DNA of 27,243 nt from positions 1 to 27,243 of the forward strand of contig CAYVMD010000028.1 in NCBI GenBank assembly GCA_964452465.1, written 5' to 3'. Shown piece after piece: positions 8,315 to 15,270 of the stretch. The DNA comes from CAYVMD01 sp964452465 (GTDB lineage Bacteria; Armatimonadota; JACIXR01). Both the position numbers and the translations under genes were made by a program. The notes beneath the pieces were generated by a model that saw nothing but the letters and a program-made list of their open reading frames with translations, searched no databases and had not been told where the DNA came from. The first letter of the stretch is position 1. Each line of letters starts with the position of its first letter.

Positions 8315-9175
8315 CTACCTCCTCAAATAGGGGACGATATAGGGGTCAACCATGTGGCGCCTCAATCCCAATTTCCTTCCATCAATCCCCATCGCCAACC
8401 CCAATACCTGAGTAAAGTAGAGGATGGGAAGGGCGAACTTTTCCCCCTTCGCCTTCTCTATGTCCGCTTGACGGGCATCCAAATTAAGGTGGCAGAAGGG
8501 ACAGGCGGTAACCACGATATCCGCCCCTGCCATCTTCGCCGATCGCAGGATCCGATAGGTCAACTCCACAACCAAGTCCGTACGGGGGATGGTTAGGTTA
8601 GCCCCACAGCATTCCGTTTTGAACGCCCAATCCAAAACCTGCGCACCGGTTAGCTTCATTAACTCGTCCATGGTCTGGGGGTTTTCGGGATCGTCGAATT
8701 GGCAGATATGGGGAGGACGCACGAGAAGACATCCATAATAGCAGACCAATTTGAGATCCTTTAGGGGCCTCCTTATCTTTCGTGCGATTTCTTCCTTCCT
8801 ATCGCTTAACAGGTCCAAAAGATTGCGCACTCGGAGCCTGTTCTCCCAAGGGAGGGGAAGATTTATCTTCACTTCCTCATAAACCTTGGGATCTTGGCTA
8901 AGGACGACCGTATGCTTAAGGCGGTTATAGCAGGCAGCACAGGGGGCAACTACATCCTCCACTCCTTCCATTTTCTCCGCCAAGGCAAGGGAATAAGCGG
9001 GTAGAGTAAGGGAGAGGAGGTGATTGGTAGCATGAGCGGAGGTAGCTCCACAGCATACCCAACCTTCTATCTCCTGGAGTTCGATGCCCAACTCTGGGCA
9101 AATCGCCCTCACGGAGATATCGAATTCAGCCCCAGTTGAATGTAGACTGCAACCTGGGAAATAGGCTACCTTCAT
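8315..9175 (-). CDS. hdrB: Heterodisulfide reductase-type subunit B (HdrB), two CCG domains
   Basis: The 286-residue catalytic subunit of HdrABC-type complexes. It has two cysteine-rich CCG domains, which in methanogens bind noncubane [4Fe-4S] clusters that reduce a disulfide. The first is Cys9, Cys41-Cys42-Gly and Cys79-x2-Cys82; the second is Cys149, Cys189-Cys190-Gly and Cys225-x2-Cys228. All cluster cysteines are therefore present. The start overlaps the hdrC stop as ATGA, and hdrA follows after two bases, so the three are translationally linked. The natural disulfide or other acceptor is not known for bacteria of this type; coenzyme M and B are not expected. Confidence 0.94.
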   Translation of the reverse strand: MKVAYFPGCSLHSTGAEFDISVRAICPELGIELQEIEGWVCCGATSAHATNHLLSLTLPAYSLALAEKMEGVEDVVAPCAACYNRLKHTVVLSQDPKVYEEVKINLPLPWENRLRVRNLLDLLSDRKEEIARKIRRPLKDLKLVCYYGCLLVRPPHICQFDDPENPQTMDELMKLTGAQVLDWAFKTECCGANLTIPRTDLVVELTYRILRSAKMAGADIVVTACPFCHLNLDARQADIEKAKGEKFALPILYFTQVLGLAMGIDGRKLGLRRHMVDPYIVPYLRR

Positions 9176-9711
9176 TTATAACTAGTTTTCTCCAGGATCT
9201 CCTTGACTTCCTCGGAACGAGGGGAAGTGGTGGGCAAGGGGTTTAGTTTGCCCCGAAGGAACATCTTTATGCCCATCCAGATGTCGCTGAACCATTGTCT
9301 ACTACGCAGTTTATATTCCATGATGAAGCCCAATTCGTAAAGCCTACCGAAGTACTTCAACCAACGGAAGAAGACCCGATGGAAGAGAGGGATGTTGGGC
9401 TCCTTAGGAGGAACCTCTTCTCTAAGCGCGATTTCCCTCAGCGCATCCATGACGAAGGATATGCGTATGTCTAATGGACAGCGTGCCGTGCAGGTGGCGC
9501 AGGAGGCGCAGATCCAAATGGTATTTGTGGAAAGAACTTCCTTCATTCCCAACTGTGCCATACGCATGACCTGATTGGGCTTCACATCCATTGCGAATGC
9601 CAGCGGACAACTCGCTGTGCATTTCCCGCATTGATAGCATTTCTTCACATCTTCACCGCAGATTTGCTTGATCTCTTCTGCTAACTCTTCGTTCGCTATC
9701 AGGTTTATCAT
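9172..9711 (-). CDS. hdrC: Heterodisulfide reductase-type subunit C (HdrC), two [4Fe-4S] clusters
   Basis: The 179-residue electron-transfer subunit linking HdrA to HdrB. It has two classic ferredoxin motifs: Cys25-x2-Cys28-x2-Cys31-x3-Cys35 (CYQCGKCTASCP) and Cys68-x2-Cys71-x2-Cys74-x3-Cys78 (CASCATCTARCP), followed by a helical C-terminus. No membrane segments are seen, so this is the soluble HdrC and not the membrane HdrE type. It is the first gene of the minus-strand directon. A near-consensus promoter at 9727-9754 places the transcription start only about nine bases before the ATG, leaving room for a short AAGG but little else. Confidence 0.93.
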   Translation of the reverse strand: MINLIANEELAEEIKQICGEDVKKCYQCGKCTASCPLAFAMDVKPNQVMRMAQLGMKEVLSTNTIWICASCATCTARCPLDIRISFVMDALREIALREEVPPKEPNIPLFHRVFFRWLKYFGRLYELGFIMEYKLRSRQWFSDIWMGIKMFLRGKLNPLPTTSPRSEEVKEILEKTSYK

Positions 9712-9726
9712 AGGATTACCTTATTG

Positions 9727-9754
9727 ATTATAACCGCCCCATGGTAATGGTCAA
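9727..9754 (-). promoter_or_regulatory. Promoter of the hdr-xerD-deoB operon
   Basis: Read on the minus strand, TTGACC (9749-9754) and a perfect TATAAT (9727-9732) are separated by 16 bases, a near-consensus housekeeping sigma promoter. The expected transcription start is near 9720, about nine bases before the hdrC ATG, giving an unusually short leader with AAGG at 9716-9719. Confidence 0.75.
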
Positions 9755-9840
9755 GAGAAACATATCGGGAGCCAAGGCCACTTAAAGGGAACCACAGAAG
9801 AGGAAAATAGTGGATTTTTTGGGGAGTGGTCCCGCCCCCC

Positions 9841-9868
9841 TTGCTAAAAAAAAAGTACTTGTTATAAT
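9841..9868 (+). promoter_or_regulatory. Promoter of the prepilin-like gene
   Basis: TTGCTA (9841-9846) and a perfect TATAAT (9863-9868) are spaced by 16 bases, with an A-rich spacer. The expected start near 9875 gives a leader of about 190 nt before the coding region at 10066. It is divergent to the hdr promoter. Confidence 0.65.
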
Positions 9869-9874
9869 TTTTTA

Positions 9875-10065
9875 TAAAGACCAATTCTCACGCAGAGGGT
9901 TGGGCTTTGCGTCCTTCTAAAAAGGTGGTGATGTGATTTGAGGGTATCGAGCTAAGGCGGGTGTCCACTCCGCCTGCCAAAAGCAGAAGAAGGGTTGGTC
10001 CCTGACCCTTCAAAAGGAGTGGTTTTCAGGGGCTAAACTAAACGAAAGGAGGATGGGGAATAAAA
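9875..10065 (+). promoter_or_regulatory. Structured 5' leader of the prepilin-like gene (candidate cis-regulatory RNA)
   Basis: A region of about 190 nt with no substantial gene. Hairpin 1 pairs 9890-9897 with 9905-9912 (8 pairs, one G-U, 7-nt loop). Hairpin 2 pairs AGGCGG 9955-9960 with CCGCCT 9970-9975. Hairpin 3 pairs GAAGGGT 9989-9995 with ACCCTTC 10005-10011. The loops of hairpins 2 and 3 can pair with the tail: CCACTCC 9965-9971 with GGAGTGG 10016-10022, and 9998-10004 with 10027-10033 (7 pairs, one G-U). The first of these shares two bases with the hairpin 2 stem. The ribosome binding site of the prepilin gene, AAAGGAGG, is at 10045-10052. I do not recognise it as a known riboswitch. 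Function is inferred from structure and position only. Confidence 0.5.
9938..9955 (+). CDS. Possible five-codon leader peptide (MRVSS)
   Basis: AAAGGTGGTGAT at 9921-9932 is almost a full complement of the 16S rRNA 3' end, far stronger than most sites in the window. Nine bases after its core comes TTG, opening a five-codon frame that ends at TAA (9953-9955). The stop abuts the 5' arm of leader hairpin 2, so a ribosome ending there could influence folding. GTG-GTG-ATG-TGA also lies in one frame right at the site. Translation is a guess from the Shine-Dalgarno strength; such a short frame has no coding statistics. Confidence 0.3.
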   Translation: MRVSS

Positions 10066-10836
10066 ATGGTGAGAGTGAAGAAAGGATTCACATTAATAGA
10101 GTTGTTGGTGGTGATAGCTATCATCGCCATTCTCGCCGCCATACTCTTCCCGGTATTCAGCCGAGCAAGGGAAAATGCTAGGAAGGCGACCTGCCTCTCT
10201 AATGCGAAGCAGATAGCGATGGCGTTTATGATGTATGCACAAGATTGGGATGAATGCATCCCCTCTTGGAACGCCCCTTGCTGGTGGGATTTCGTCCCTC
10301 CCGAAGGCGATCTGTTCTGGACGGAGAAGATTATGCCCTATCTGAAGAATGTGGATATTTTCAGATGCCCAAGTGCCAATGTGGAATGGGAATGGCCGGC
10401 TAACTGCTATCCGGGCAGGGTGGGCAGACCCCAGAATAACATAAGATGCAACTATGGCTTCCAAGATCTATTACTGCATCCTTCATTCCCGCATAACATT
10501 GCTCTGTTGTCTACTCCTGCAGAAGCTGTGGTTATAGCGGATTGTTACAGTGCTCTCCTTACCACTGCTGGGGTGATATGGTCGGGCGAAGGAGCGGGAA
10601 TACATGCCCTTGCCGCTTTCGCTAATTACGATGGATCTGGGGATATAACCTGTTGCCCGGGAGCTGTCCTCCACATTCCTCTTGCTGATGCTATTAAAAA
10701 GTATACCCGCCACACGGAGGGTTCCGTTCTCATCTTCGCGGATGGGCATGCCAAGTGGTATAAGGCGGAGCAGATAAAGTCTAAGAGCTTGGGAGGCACC
10801 CTGATCATTCACTGTTGTGACTTTATAAGCCAGTAA
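10066..10836 (+). CDS. Prepilin-type N-terminal cleavage/methylation protein (DUF1559-like, H-X9-DG tail)
   Basis: A 256-residue type IV pilin-like or pseudopilin-like protein. The short basic leader ends at Gly7, and FTLIELLVV follows with the conserved Glu five residues after the cleavage site; prepilin peptidase PilD would cut between Gly7 and Phe8. The hydrophobic helix runs to about residue 30, then comes SRARENARKATCLSNAKQI, typical of Armatimonadota and Planctomycetota proteins. The C-terminus has the H-X9-DG motif (His, TEGSVLIFA, Asp-Gly). Several cysteines in the globular part may form disulfides. It stands alone between two promoters, with no other pilus genes nearby, and has a long structured leader. 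The ATG is about 13 bases from AAAGGAGG, slightly long; GTG at 10069 is an alternative. Exact function unknown. Confidence 0.88.
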   Translation: MVRVKKGFTLIELLVVIAIIAILAAILFPVFSRARENARKATCLSNAKQIAMAFMMYAQDWDECIPSWNAPCWWDFVPPEGDLFWTEKIMPYLKNVDIFRCPSANVEWEWPANCYPGRVGRPQNNIRCNYGFQDLLLHPSFPHNIALLSTPAEAVVIADCYSALLTTAGVIWSGEGAGIHALAAFANYDGSGDITCCPGAVLHIPLADAIKKYTRHTEGSVLIFADGHAKWYKAEQIKSKSLGGTLIIHCCDFISQ

Positions 10837-10944
10837 AAGCAGGAAGGCGAAAGCCTCTCTCCTTACTAAGGAAGATTTAAAACATCCCTGAAAAGGAAAG
10901 GGGGGATATTTTAGGCATTCGAAACCCCTCTCTCCCAAAAAATA

Positions 10945-10972
10945 TTGACGATTTCTCCCCAGGGGGTATTCT
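10945..10972 (+). promoter_or_regulatory. Promoter of the epimerase-dehydrogenase operon
   Basis: TTGACG (10945-10950) and TATTCT (10967-10972) are separated by 16 bases. The expected start is near 10979, about 24 bases before the ATG at 11003, and the Shine-Dalgarno lies between them. Confidence 0.6.
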
Positions 10973-11002
10973 TACCATAAAAATTTGAAGGAGGTGTCTT
11001 TT

Positions 11003-11794
11003 ATGAAGATAGCTTGCCAGGAAGGGATGCTACCTGGGAAGGATTTCCTAGAGAAGTGGGAGAACGCCAAGAAATGGGGTTTTGAGGGAGTTGAGGTATG
11101 GGGAAGCGTCCTTCGAGAAAAGGAAAAGGTGGAGGAGATAAAGAGAGCGATGGACAAGGTGGGGCTCCCCGTCTCCACTATCTGCGCTGGCTACCGTGGC
11201 ACCCCTCTGGATGCGGACCGTGGTCAAAGGGAATTGGCGATTTCCGATTGCAAGGAGATCCTCTCCGTTGCTGGTGATTTGGGAGCAGTGGGCGTTATAT
11301 TCGTCCCCATCTTCGGGCATCCTCGCGTCCCCGACCTTACCCCCCTTGCTTCCCCTTACGATCTGGAGCGAGATCTGCTCCTCAAACTGCTCGATGATCT
11401 TGGCGCCCACGCCGAGAAGGCGGGAGCATATCTCCTCTTGGAACCCCTCAACCGCTACGAGACCCACTTCATTAATCGCTTAGAGCAGGCGGTTTGGTTC
11501 TGCGAGAAGGTGGGAAGGGAAGGCGTCAAGATAATGGCGGATTTCTTCCACATGTCCATAGAGGAAAGGGACATAGCGGAAGCGCTCAAATCCGCGGGAC
11601 CTTATGTAAAGCATGTGCATCTCGCCGATTCCAATCGCCTCCTTCCTGGGCACGGTCATACTGACTTCAAGACGCCCTTCGCCGTTCTGAAGGAGATGGG
11701 TTACGCCAACTTTATGGCTATGGAATGCGGCATCCCCGGGAAGCCCGAGGAGGAACTCCCCAAGAGCGTCCAGTATCTAAGGCAGTTCATTTAA
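11003..11794 (+). CDS. Sugar epimerase/isomerase, xylose isomerase-like TIM barrel (ketose 3-epimerase-like)
   Basis: A 263-residue TIM-barrel protein. Four metal ligands are readable: Glu147 (in LLEPLNRYET), Asp180 (in MADFFHM), His206 (in HVHLADSN) and Glu241 (in AMECG). Their spacing (33, 26, 35 residues) equals that of the D-tagatose/D-psicose 3-epimerases (Glu152, Asp185, His211, Glu246 in the Pseudomonas cichorii enzyme), so a ketose 3-epimerase or a related inosose/hydroxypyruvate isomerase role is plausible. The start is ATG 11003, because AAGGAGG (10988-10994) lies eight bases before it; the in-frame TTG at 10985 lies upstream of that site and is not a credible start. It leads a run with the dehydrogenase 14 bases downstream. 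Substrate not determined. Confidence 0.87.
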   Translation: MKIACQEGMLPGKDFLEKWENAKKWGFEGVEVWGSVLREKEKVEEIKRAMDKVGLPVSTICAGYRGTPLDADRGQRELAISDCKEILSVAGDLGAVGVIFVPIFGHPRVPDLTPLASPYDLERDLLLKLLDDLGAHAEKAGAYLLLEPLNRYETHFINRLEQAVWFCEKVGREGVKIMADFFHMSIEERDIAEALKSAGPYVKHVHLADSNRLLPGHGHTDFKTPFAVLKEMGYANFMAMECGIPGKPEEELPKSVQYLRQFI

Positions 11795-11808
11795 AGGAGG
11801 CTTCGAGG

Positions 11809-12774
11809 ATGAAGGTTAGGGTCGGCTTCGTAGGCTGTGGCGGTATCGCCAACGCTCATATGGAGCGATTGGGACGGATGGAAGATGTGGAACTGGTCGC
11901 CTTTTGCGATACGGCGGAGGAAAAGGCACAGAGTTCCGCTCAGAGATGGGGTGGACGAGCCTATACATCTCATCACGAGATGTTGGAGAAGGAGAAGTTG
12001 GACGCCTTATATGTAGCTGTTCCCCCCATTGCCCATACCGATGCGGAGATAATCGCTGCCCAGCAGGGCATCCATCTCTTCATCGAGAAGCCCATCGCCC
12101 TCACCCTGGAGAAGGCCAAGGAGATAGCATCCGCCATAAAGTCCGCAGGAGTCATCTCCTCCGTGGGCTATCATTTCCGCTACATGGACACCACGGAGGA
12201 AGCACAAAGGATCGTGGAAGGAAAGAAGATAGGGATGGTGCTGGGCTACTGGATGGGAGGTTTCCCCGGCGCTTATTGGTGGCGGAGGATGGATATGTCC
12301 GGCGGGCAGATGGTGGAGCAGACCACCCACATCGTTGATCTCGCCCGCCTCTTCTGCGGCGAGGTAGAGGAGGTCTATGCGGTGTATGGCTGGGGAATCC
12401 TGACCGATATCCCCGATTCCGATGTTCCCGATGTTGGTACCGTCACCTTGAAGTTCAAGAACGGCATAGTGGGCACCATCTCCAACGCCTGTATTCTCTC
12501 CCAGGGTTATACCGTAGGGCTTCATCTCTTCCTCCGGGACCTCATCCTGGAGGTGGGAGGAAGGTTAAGGGTGTTGGAACCGGGTAAAACCTTGGAGATG
12601 TCCTGCAGGGTGGATCCCTATTGGCAGGAGGACCGCATATTCATCGATGCTATTAAGAAGAACGACCCCAGCGCTATTAGGTCCCCTTACGAGGATGCGG
12701 TTAAAAGCTTGGCGGTTAGCTTGGCAGCCAATAAATCCGTAAAGGAGGGTAAAGCTGTAAAGGTAGAAGTGTAG
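11809..12774 (+). CDS. Gfo/Idh/MocA family NAD(P)-dependent oxidoreductase
   Basis: A 321-residue dehydrogenase. The Rossmann motif GFVGCGGIANAH opens the protein, the family motif EKPIA is at 93-97 (catalytic Lys94), and HIVDLARLF at 174-182 supplies the expected active-site histidine. Family members oxidise or reduce sugars, polyols and inosose-type substrates using NAD(P). The start is ATG 11809, preceded by AAAGGAGG at 11793-11800; the frame stays open upstream to 11725 but that part lies inside the epimerase gene and lacks family similarity. Pairing with an epimerase is the usual arrangement for breakdown of unusual sugars or inositol-like polyols. A paralogue lies at 20464. Confidence 0.9.
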   Translation: MKVRVGFVGCGGIANAHMERLGRMEDVELVAFCDTAEEKAQSSAQRWGGRAYTSHHEMLEKEKLDALYVAVPPIAHTDAEIIAAQQGIHLFIEKPIALTLEKAKEIASAIKSAGVISSVGYHFRYMDTTEEAQRIVEGKKIGMVLGYWMGGFPGAYWWRRMDMSGGQMVEQTTHIVDLARLFCGEVEEVYAVYGWGILTDIPDSDVPDVGTVTLKFKNGIVGTISNACILSQGYTVGLHLFLRDLILEVGGRLRVLEPGKTLEMSCRVDPYWQEDRIFIDAIKKNDPSAIRSPYEDAVKSLAVSLAANKSVKEGKAVKVEV

Positions 12775-12777
12775 TTG

Positions 12778-14538
12778 ATGAAAATCCTCGATCTTCTCCT
12801 CGCTTGCGCTGTCATATTCGTCGCCGGGCAAATGGGGAGGCGCTGCCTTGCACGGTGGCGCCTCCCTTTTTCAAATCGAGGCGAAGAGATCTCCTTCTCC
12901 CTGGGGTTGGGATTGGGGATCCTTTCCTTCATAGTCTTTCTCGTAGGCATATTGGGGCTCTTCTATAGGGTAACCATCGTCATCATCTTGCTTCTCATTC
13001 TCATTTGGGCTTTGTGGGGGCTAAAACTGCCCAGGAAATCCTCCATGCCCGGGTTTCCTTGGGCTTTATTCATCCTGTTTCCCTGGCTTTTCCTCGTCTT
13101 GGTAGGAGCGCTCGCTCCCCCCACGGATTGGGACGGCTTATCCTATCACCTCGCCGTCCCCAAATTGTACATAGAAGCCCACAGGATCCATTGGATCCCC
13201 TTCATCCACCATTCTAACTTCCCCTTCCTCATGGAGATGCTCTACACCATCCCTTTGATCTTGGGGAGGACGGATTCCGCCAAGGTCTTCCACCTCTGCT
13301 TTGGTATACTGACCCTGCTCCTCCTCTATTCCCAGTTCCCCAAGGACAAATGGGGAGGACTCCTCGCCCTTCTCTTCCTCCCTCAGATGTTCCTCTTCTC
13401 CTGGGAGAACACCATCGCCTATAACGACCTCGCCTTCACCTTCTACATCTTCGCTTCCCTCCTTGCCCTCCTCAAAGGTTGGACCCTCTTGGCGGGGATA
13501 ATGATGGGCTTCGCCCTGGGCACCAAGCACCTTGCACTTTCCTACTTCTTGCTTTCCCTCTTCCTTCTGTTGGTTTGGTGCTTGCGCAAGCAGAAGCCCT
13601 GGAAGGAGATCCTCCTCTTCGTCCTCCCCGCCTTTCTTATATCCCTCCCTTGGTATCTGAAAAGTTATCTCTATACTGGCAACCCCGTTTATCCCTTCTT
13701 CTATAATATCTTCGGAGGGAAGGCTTGGAGCGCCTCCGCGAGCCGAGCCTATAGGGAAGCACAACTTTCGTTGGGGATGGGAAGAAGCTTCCTTGCCTTT
13801 CTTCTCCTCCCCTGGAACATAACTTTCTACCCCCAGAGATTCTTCGATCCCGGTGCTCACCCCTGGCTTCCCCTCATAGGTCCTCCCTTCCTCGCTTTAC
13901 TCCCCCTTCTTTTCTTCCATCCCTTCTTCATCCTTTATAGCATTGGCGCCCTCGCCCAATGGTTTATCCTCACCCAAAACATAAGGTATCTCCTCCCTAT
14001 CTTCCCTATAATCAGCCTCCCTTTGGCAAAGGAAGCGAGCGAATTGATGAAGAAAAACTATGCCAAAGCCGTTATCTCCCTTCTCCTTTCCCTCTGCTAC
14101 ATCCTCAACCTCGTCTTCTTTGGTCTGGCAACCGTTCCCCTGGGGAAGGTGGTCTTCGGATTGCAAAGCAGGGAGAATTTCCTTCGAGAAGTCTTCCCAC
14201 CCTATGCGGTGTACGAATTTGCTAATACCCACCTCCCTAAGGAAGCCAAGATAGCCTTGCTGGGGGAGCCAAGGGGTTTTTATCTCGATCGGAATTACAT
14301 GTGGGCTGATCCTGGACACCATACTTTAATCCCCTATGAAACCTTCCATACCGAGGAGGAGTTGATAGGCTTTTACAAGAAGATGGGCTTTACCCATATA
14401 ATCATCAACACCGCCTTCGCCAAAGGCGATCCAGAGAGCCCCAACCCTCTCCTTAGGCTCCTTGCTGATCCCTTCTCCTCCCCTCATCTTTCCCTCCTGT
14501 ATGGCTCCAAGGGAATTTATCTCTTCGAGATCGAGTGA
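12778..14538 (+). CDS. Multi-pass membrane glycosyltransferase-like protein (ArnT/GT39-like, GT-C fold)
   Basis: A 586-residue integral membrane protein with about a dozen hydrophobic segments in the first 460 residues and a soluble C-terminal part. After the second or third membrane segment comes PPTDWDGLSYHLAVPKLY, the acidic first-loop motif of GT-C transferases that use polyprenyl-phosphate sugar donors, followed by the family-like FPFLMEMLYTIPLIL segment. The C-terminal domain (about 460-586) is outside the membrane and typical of such proteins. The acceptor could be a protein, a lipid or a surface glycan and cannot be told. ATG 12778 was chosen over the adjacent TTG 12775. It starts three bases after the dehydrogenase stop, an odd position for a transferase in a catabolic run. 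Confidence 0.75.
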   Translation: MKILDLLLACAVIFVAGQMGRRCLARWRLPFSNRGEEISFSLGLGLGILSFIVFLVGILGLFYRVTIVIILLLILIWALWGLKLPRKSSMPGFPWALFILFPWLFLVLVGALAPPTDWDGLSYHLAVPKLYIEAHRIHWIPFIHHSNFPFLMEMLYTIPLILGRTDSAKVFHLCFGILTLLLLYSQFPKDKWGGLLALLFLPQMFLFSWENTIAYNDLAFTFYIFASLLALLKGWTLLAGIMMGFALGTKHLALSYFLLSLFLLLVWCLRKQKPWKEILLFVLPAFLISLPWYLKSYLYTGNPVYPFFYNIFGGKAWSASASRAYREAQLSLGMGRSFLAFLLLPWNITFYPQRFFDPGAHPWLPLIGPPFLALLPLLFFHPFFILYSIGALAQWFILTQNIRYLLPIFPIISLPLAKEASELMKKNYAKAVISLLLSLCYILNLVFFGLATVPLGKVVFGLQSRENFLREVFPPYAVYEFANTHLPKEAKIALLGEPRGFYLDRNYMWADPGHHTLIPYETFHTEEELIGFYKKMGFTHIIINTAFAKGDPESPNPLLRLLADPFSSPHLSLLYGSKGIYLFEIE

Positions 14539-14550
14539 TATAATGTAAGG

Positions 14551-15270
14551 ATGATAATCGATATCAACGCCTGCTTTGGCTTTGAACCGGGGCGAAAGGT
14601 GGATGCAAGCTTCTCCCAGCTCCTCGGCTTAATGGGCAGGTTCAACATAGAAAAGGCTCTTACCTATTCCCTCAAGGCGGTTTACTACGATTTCCAAGAA
14701 GGCAACGAGGAGACCTTGAAGGTTGCCCAGAGGGAACCCTCTATAATCCCCGTCGCTGTCGTGAATCCCCAACAGTTTTCCGATTTCCTGTGGGCGATTA
14801 AGGGGATAAAGGAGGCTGGCTTCAAGGCGATAAGGCTGTTTCCTCATCTCCACCATTACCCCTACGATTTCTCTCCTTTGGAGCACATCTTCGGAGAGGC
14901 TCTTCAAGCGGAGCTCCCCGTCCTGATCCATTGCCGGTCTCAGGGTTCCGCAACCCTCATTGGCAGGTGGGCGGAGAGGTTCGCCATTCCCTTCATCCTT
15001 TGCGAGGTTGGTTATGATAACCTCGCTGAGGTCCTTTATGTGGCAATGAGGAACCCAAACATCTACCTGGAGACAAGTTGGCTGGATGGCTTTGGCAACA
15101 TAGAGATAGCAAGGGAATATTTGGGGGCGGATAGGCTCCTTTTCGGTAGTGGTATGCCCTATAGGAACCCCTATCCAGCCATGGAAACGGTGAGGAGGTC
15201 TTTTATATCTCCCGAGGATAAGGAGAAAATAATGGGGATGAATGCAAGGAGGTTATTGCTTTGGCGATAA
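14551..15270 (+). CDS. Amidohydrolase-fold protein lacking most metal ligands (probable pseudoenzyme)
   Basis: A 239-residue TIM-barrel protein of the amidohydrolase_2 type, clearly paralogous to the next gene (shared FNIEKAL/FNIEKIL, YDFQEGNEE/YDPREGNEE and NIYLE segments). The ligands expected by the fold are mostly gone: the HxH at the start of strand 1 is Asn6-Ala-Cys8, the strand 6 His is replaced in CEVGYD (151-156), and the strand 8 Asp of GSD is Gly201 in FGSGMP. Only the strand 5 histidine, His127 in LIHCRS, remains. The frame is intact, so it is not a decayed gene. It may be a non-catalytic partner of its neighbour or may have a different activity. The ATG is preceded by GTAAGG at short spacing. 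Confidence 0.78.
   Translation: MIIDINACFGFEPGRKVDASFSQLLGLMGRFNIEKALTYSLKAVYYDFQEGNEETLKVAQREPSIIPVAVVNPQQFSDFLWAIKGIKEAGFKAIRLFPHLHHYPYDFSPLEHIFGEALQAELPVLIHCRSQGSATLIGRWAERFAIPFILCEVGYDNLAEVLYVAMRNPNIYLETSWLDGFGNIEIAREYLGADRLLFGSGMPYRNPYPAMETVRRSFISPEDKEKIMGMNARRLLLWR

Noticed and set aside
9890..9922. GGACGCAAAGCC on the minus strand, identical to a conserved stretch of the GEMM (cyclic di-GMP-I) riboswitch
   Set aside because: The other conserved parts (GGCAAACC with its tetraloop, and the distal GCCGGGTTGCC-like segment) are absent, and on that strand it lies upstream of the hdr promoter, outside the transcript. On the plus strand the same bases simply form hairpin 1.
10837..10944. AGGC-GAAA-GCCT hairpin and a G-run/C-run pair after the prepilin gene as a terminator
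   Set aside because: The stem is only four pairs and no T-run follows on the plus strand; not a convincing intrinsic terminator.
10985..11002. TTG 10985 as the start of the epimerase gene
   Set aside because: The Shine-Dalgarno AAGGAGG (10988-10994) lies after this codon and correctly precedes ATG 11003.
11725..11808. Upstream extension of the first Gfo/Idh/MocA gene to ATG 11725
   Set aside because: It would overlap the epimerase gene by 70 bases with no family similarity; AAAGGAGG points to ATG 11809, just before the Rossmann strand.
13138..13860. Long antisense open frame (240 codons) within the glycosyltransferase gene
   Set aside because: Glu/Gly-rich composition typical of the reverse of a hydrophobic membrane-protein gene; no ribosome binding site or family features.
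14539..14544. TATAAT just before the first amidohydrolase
   Set aside because: No acceptable -35 box at 16-18 bases, and the start of transcription would fall on or after the ATG; the genes fit one operon.
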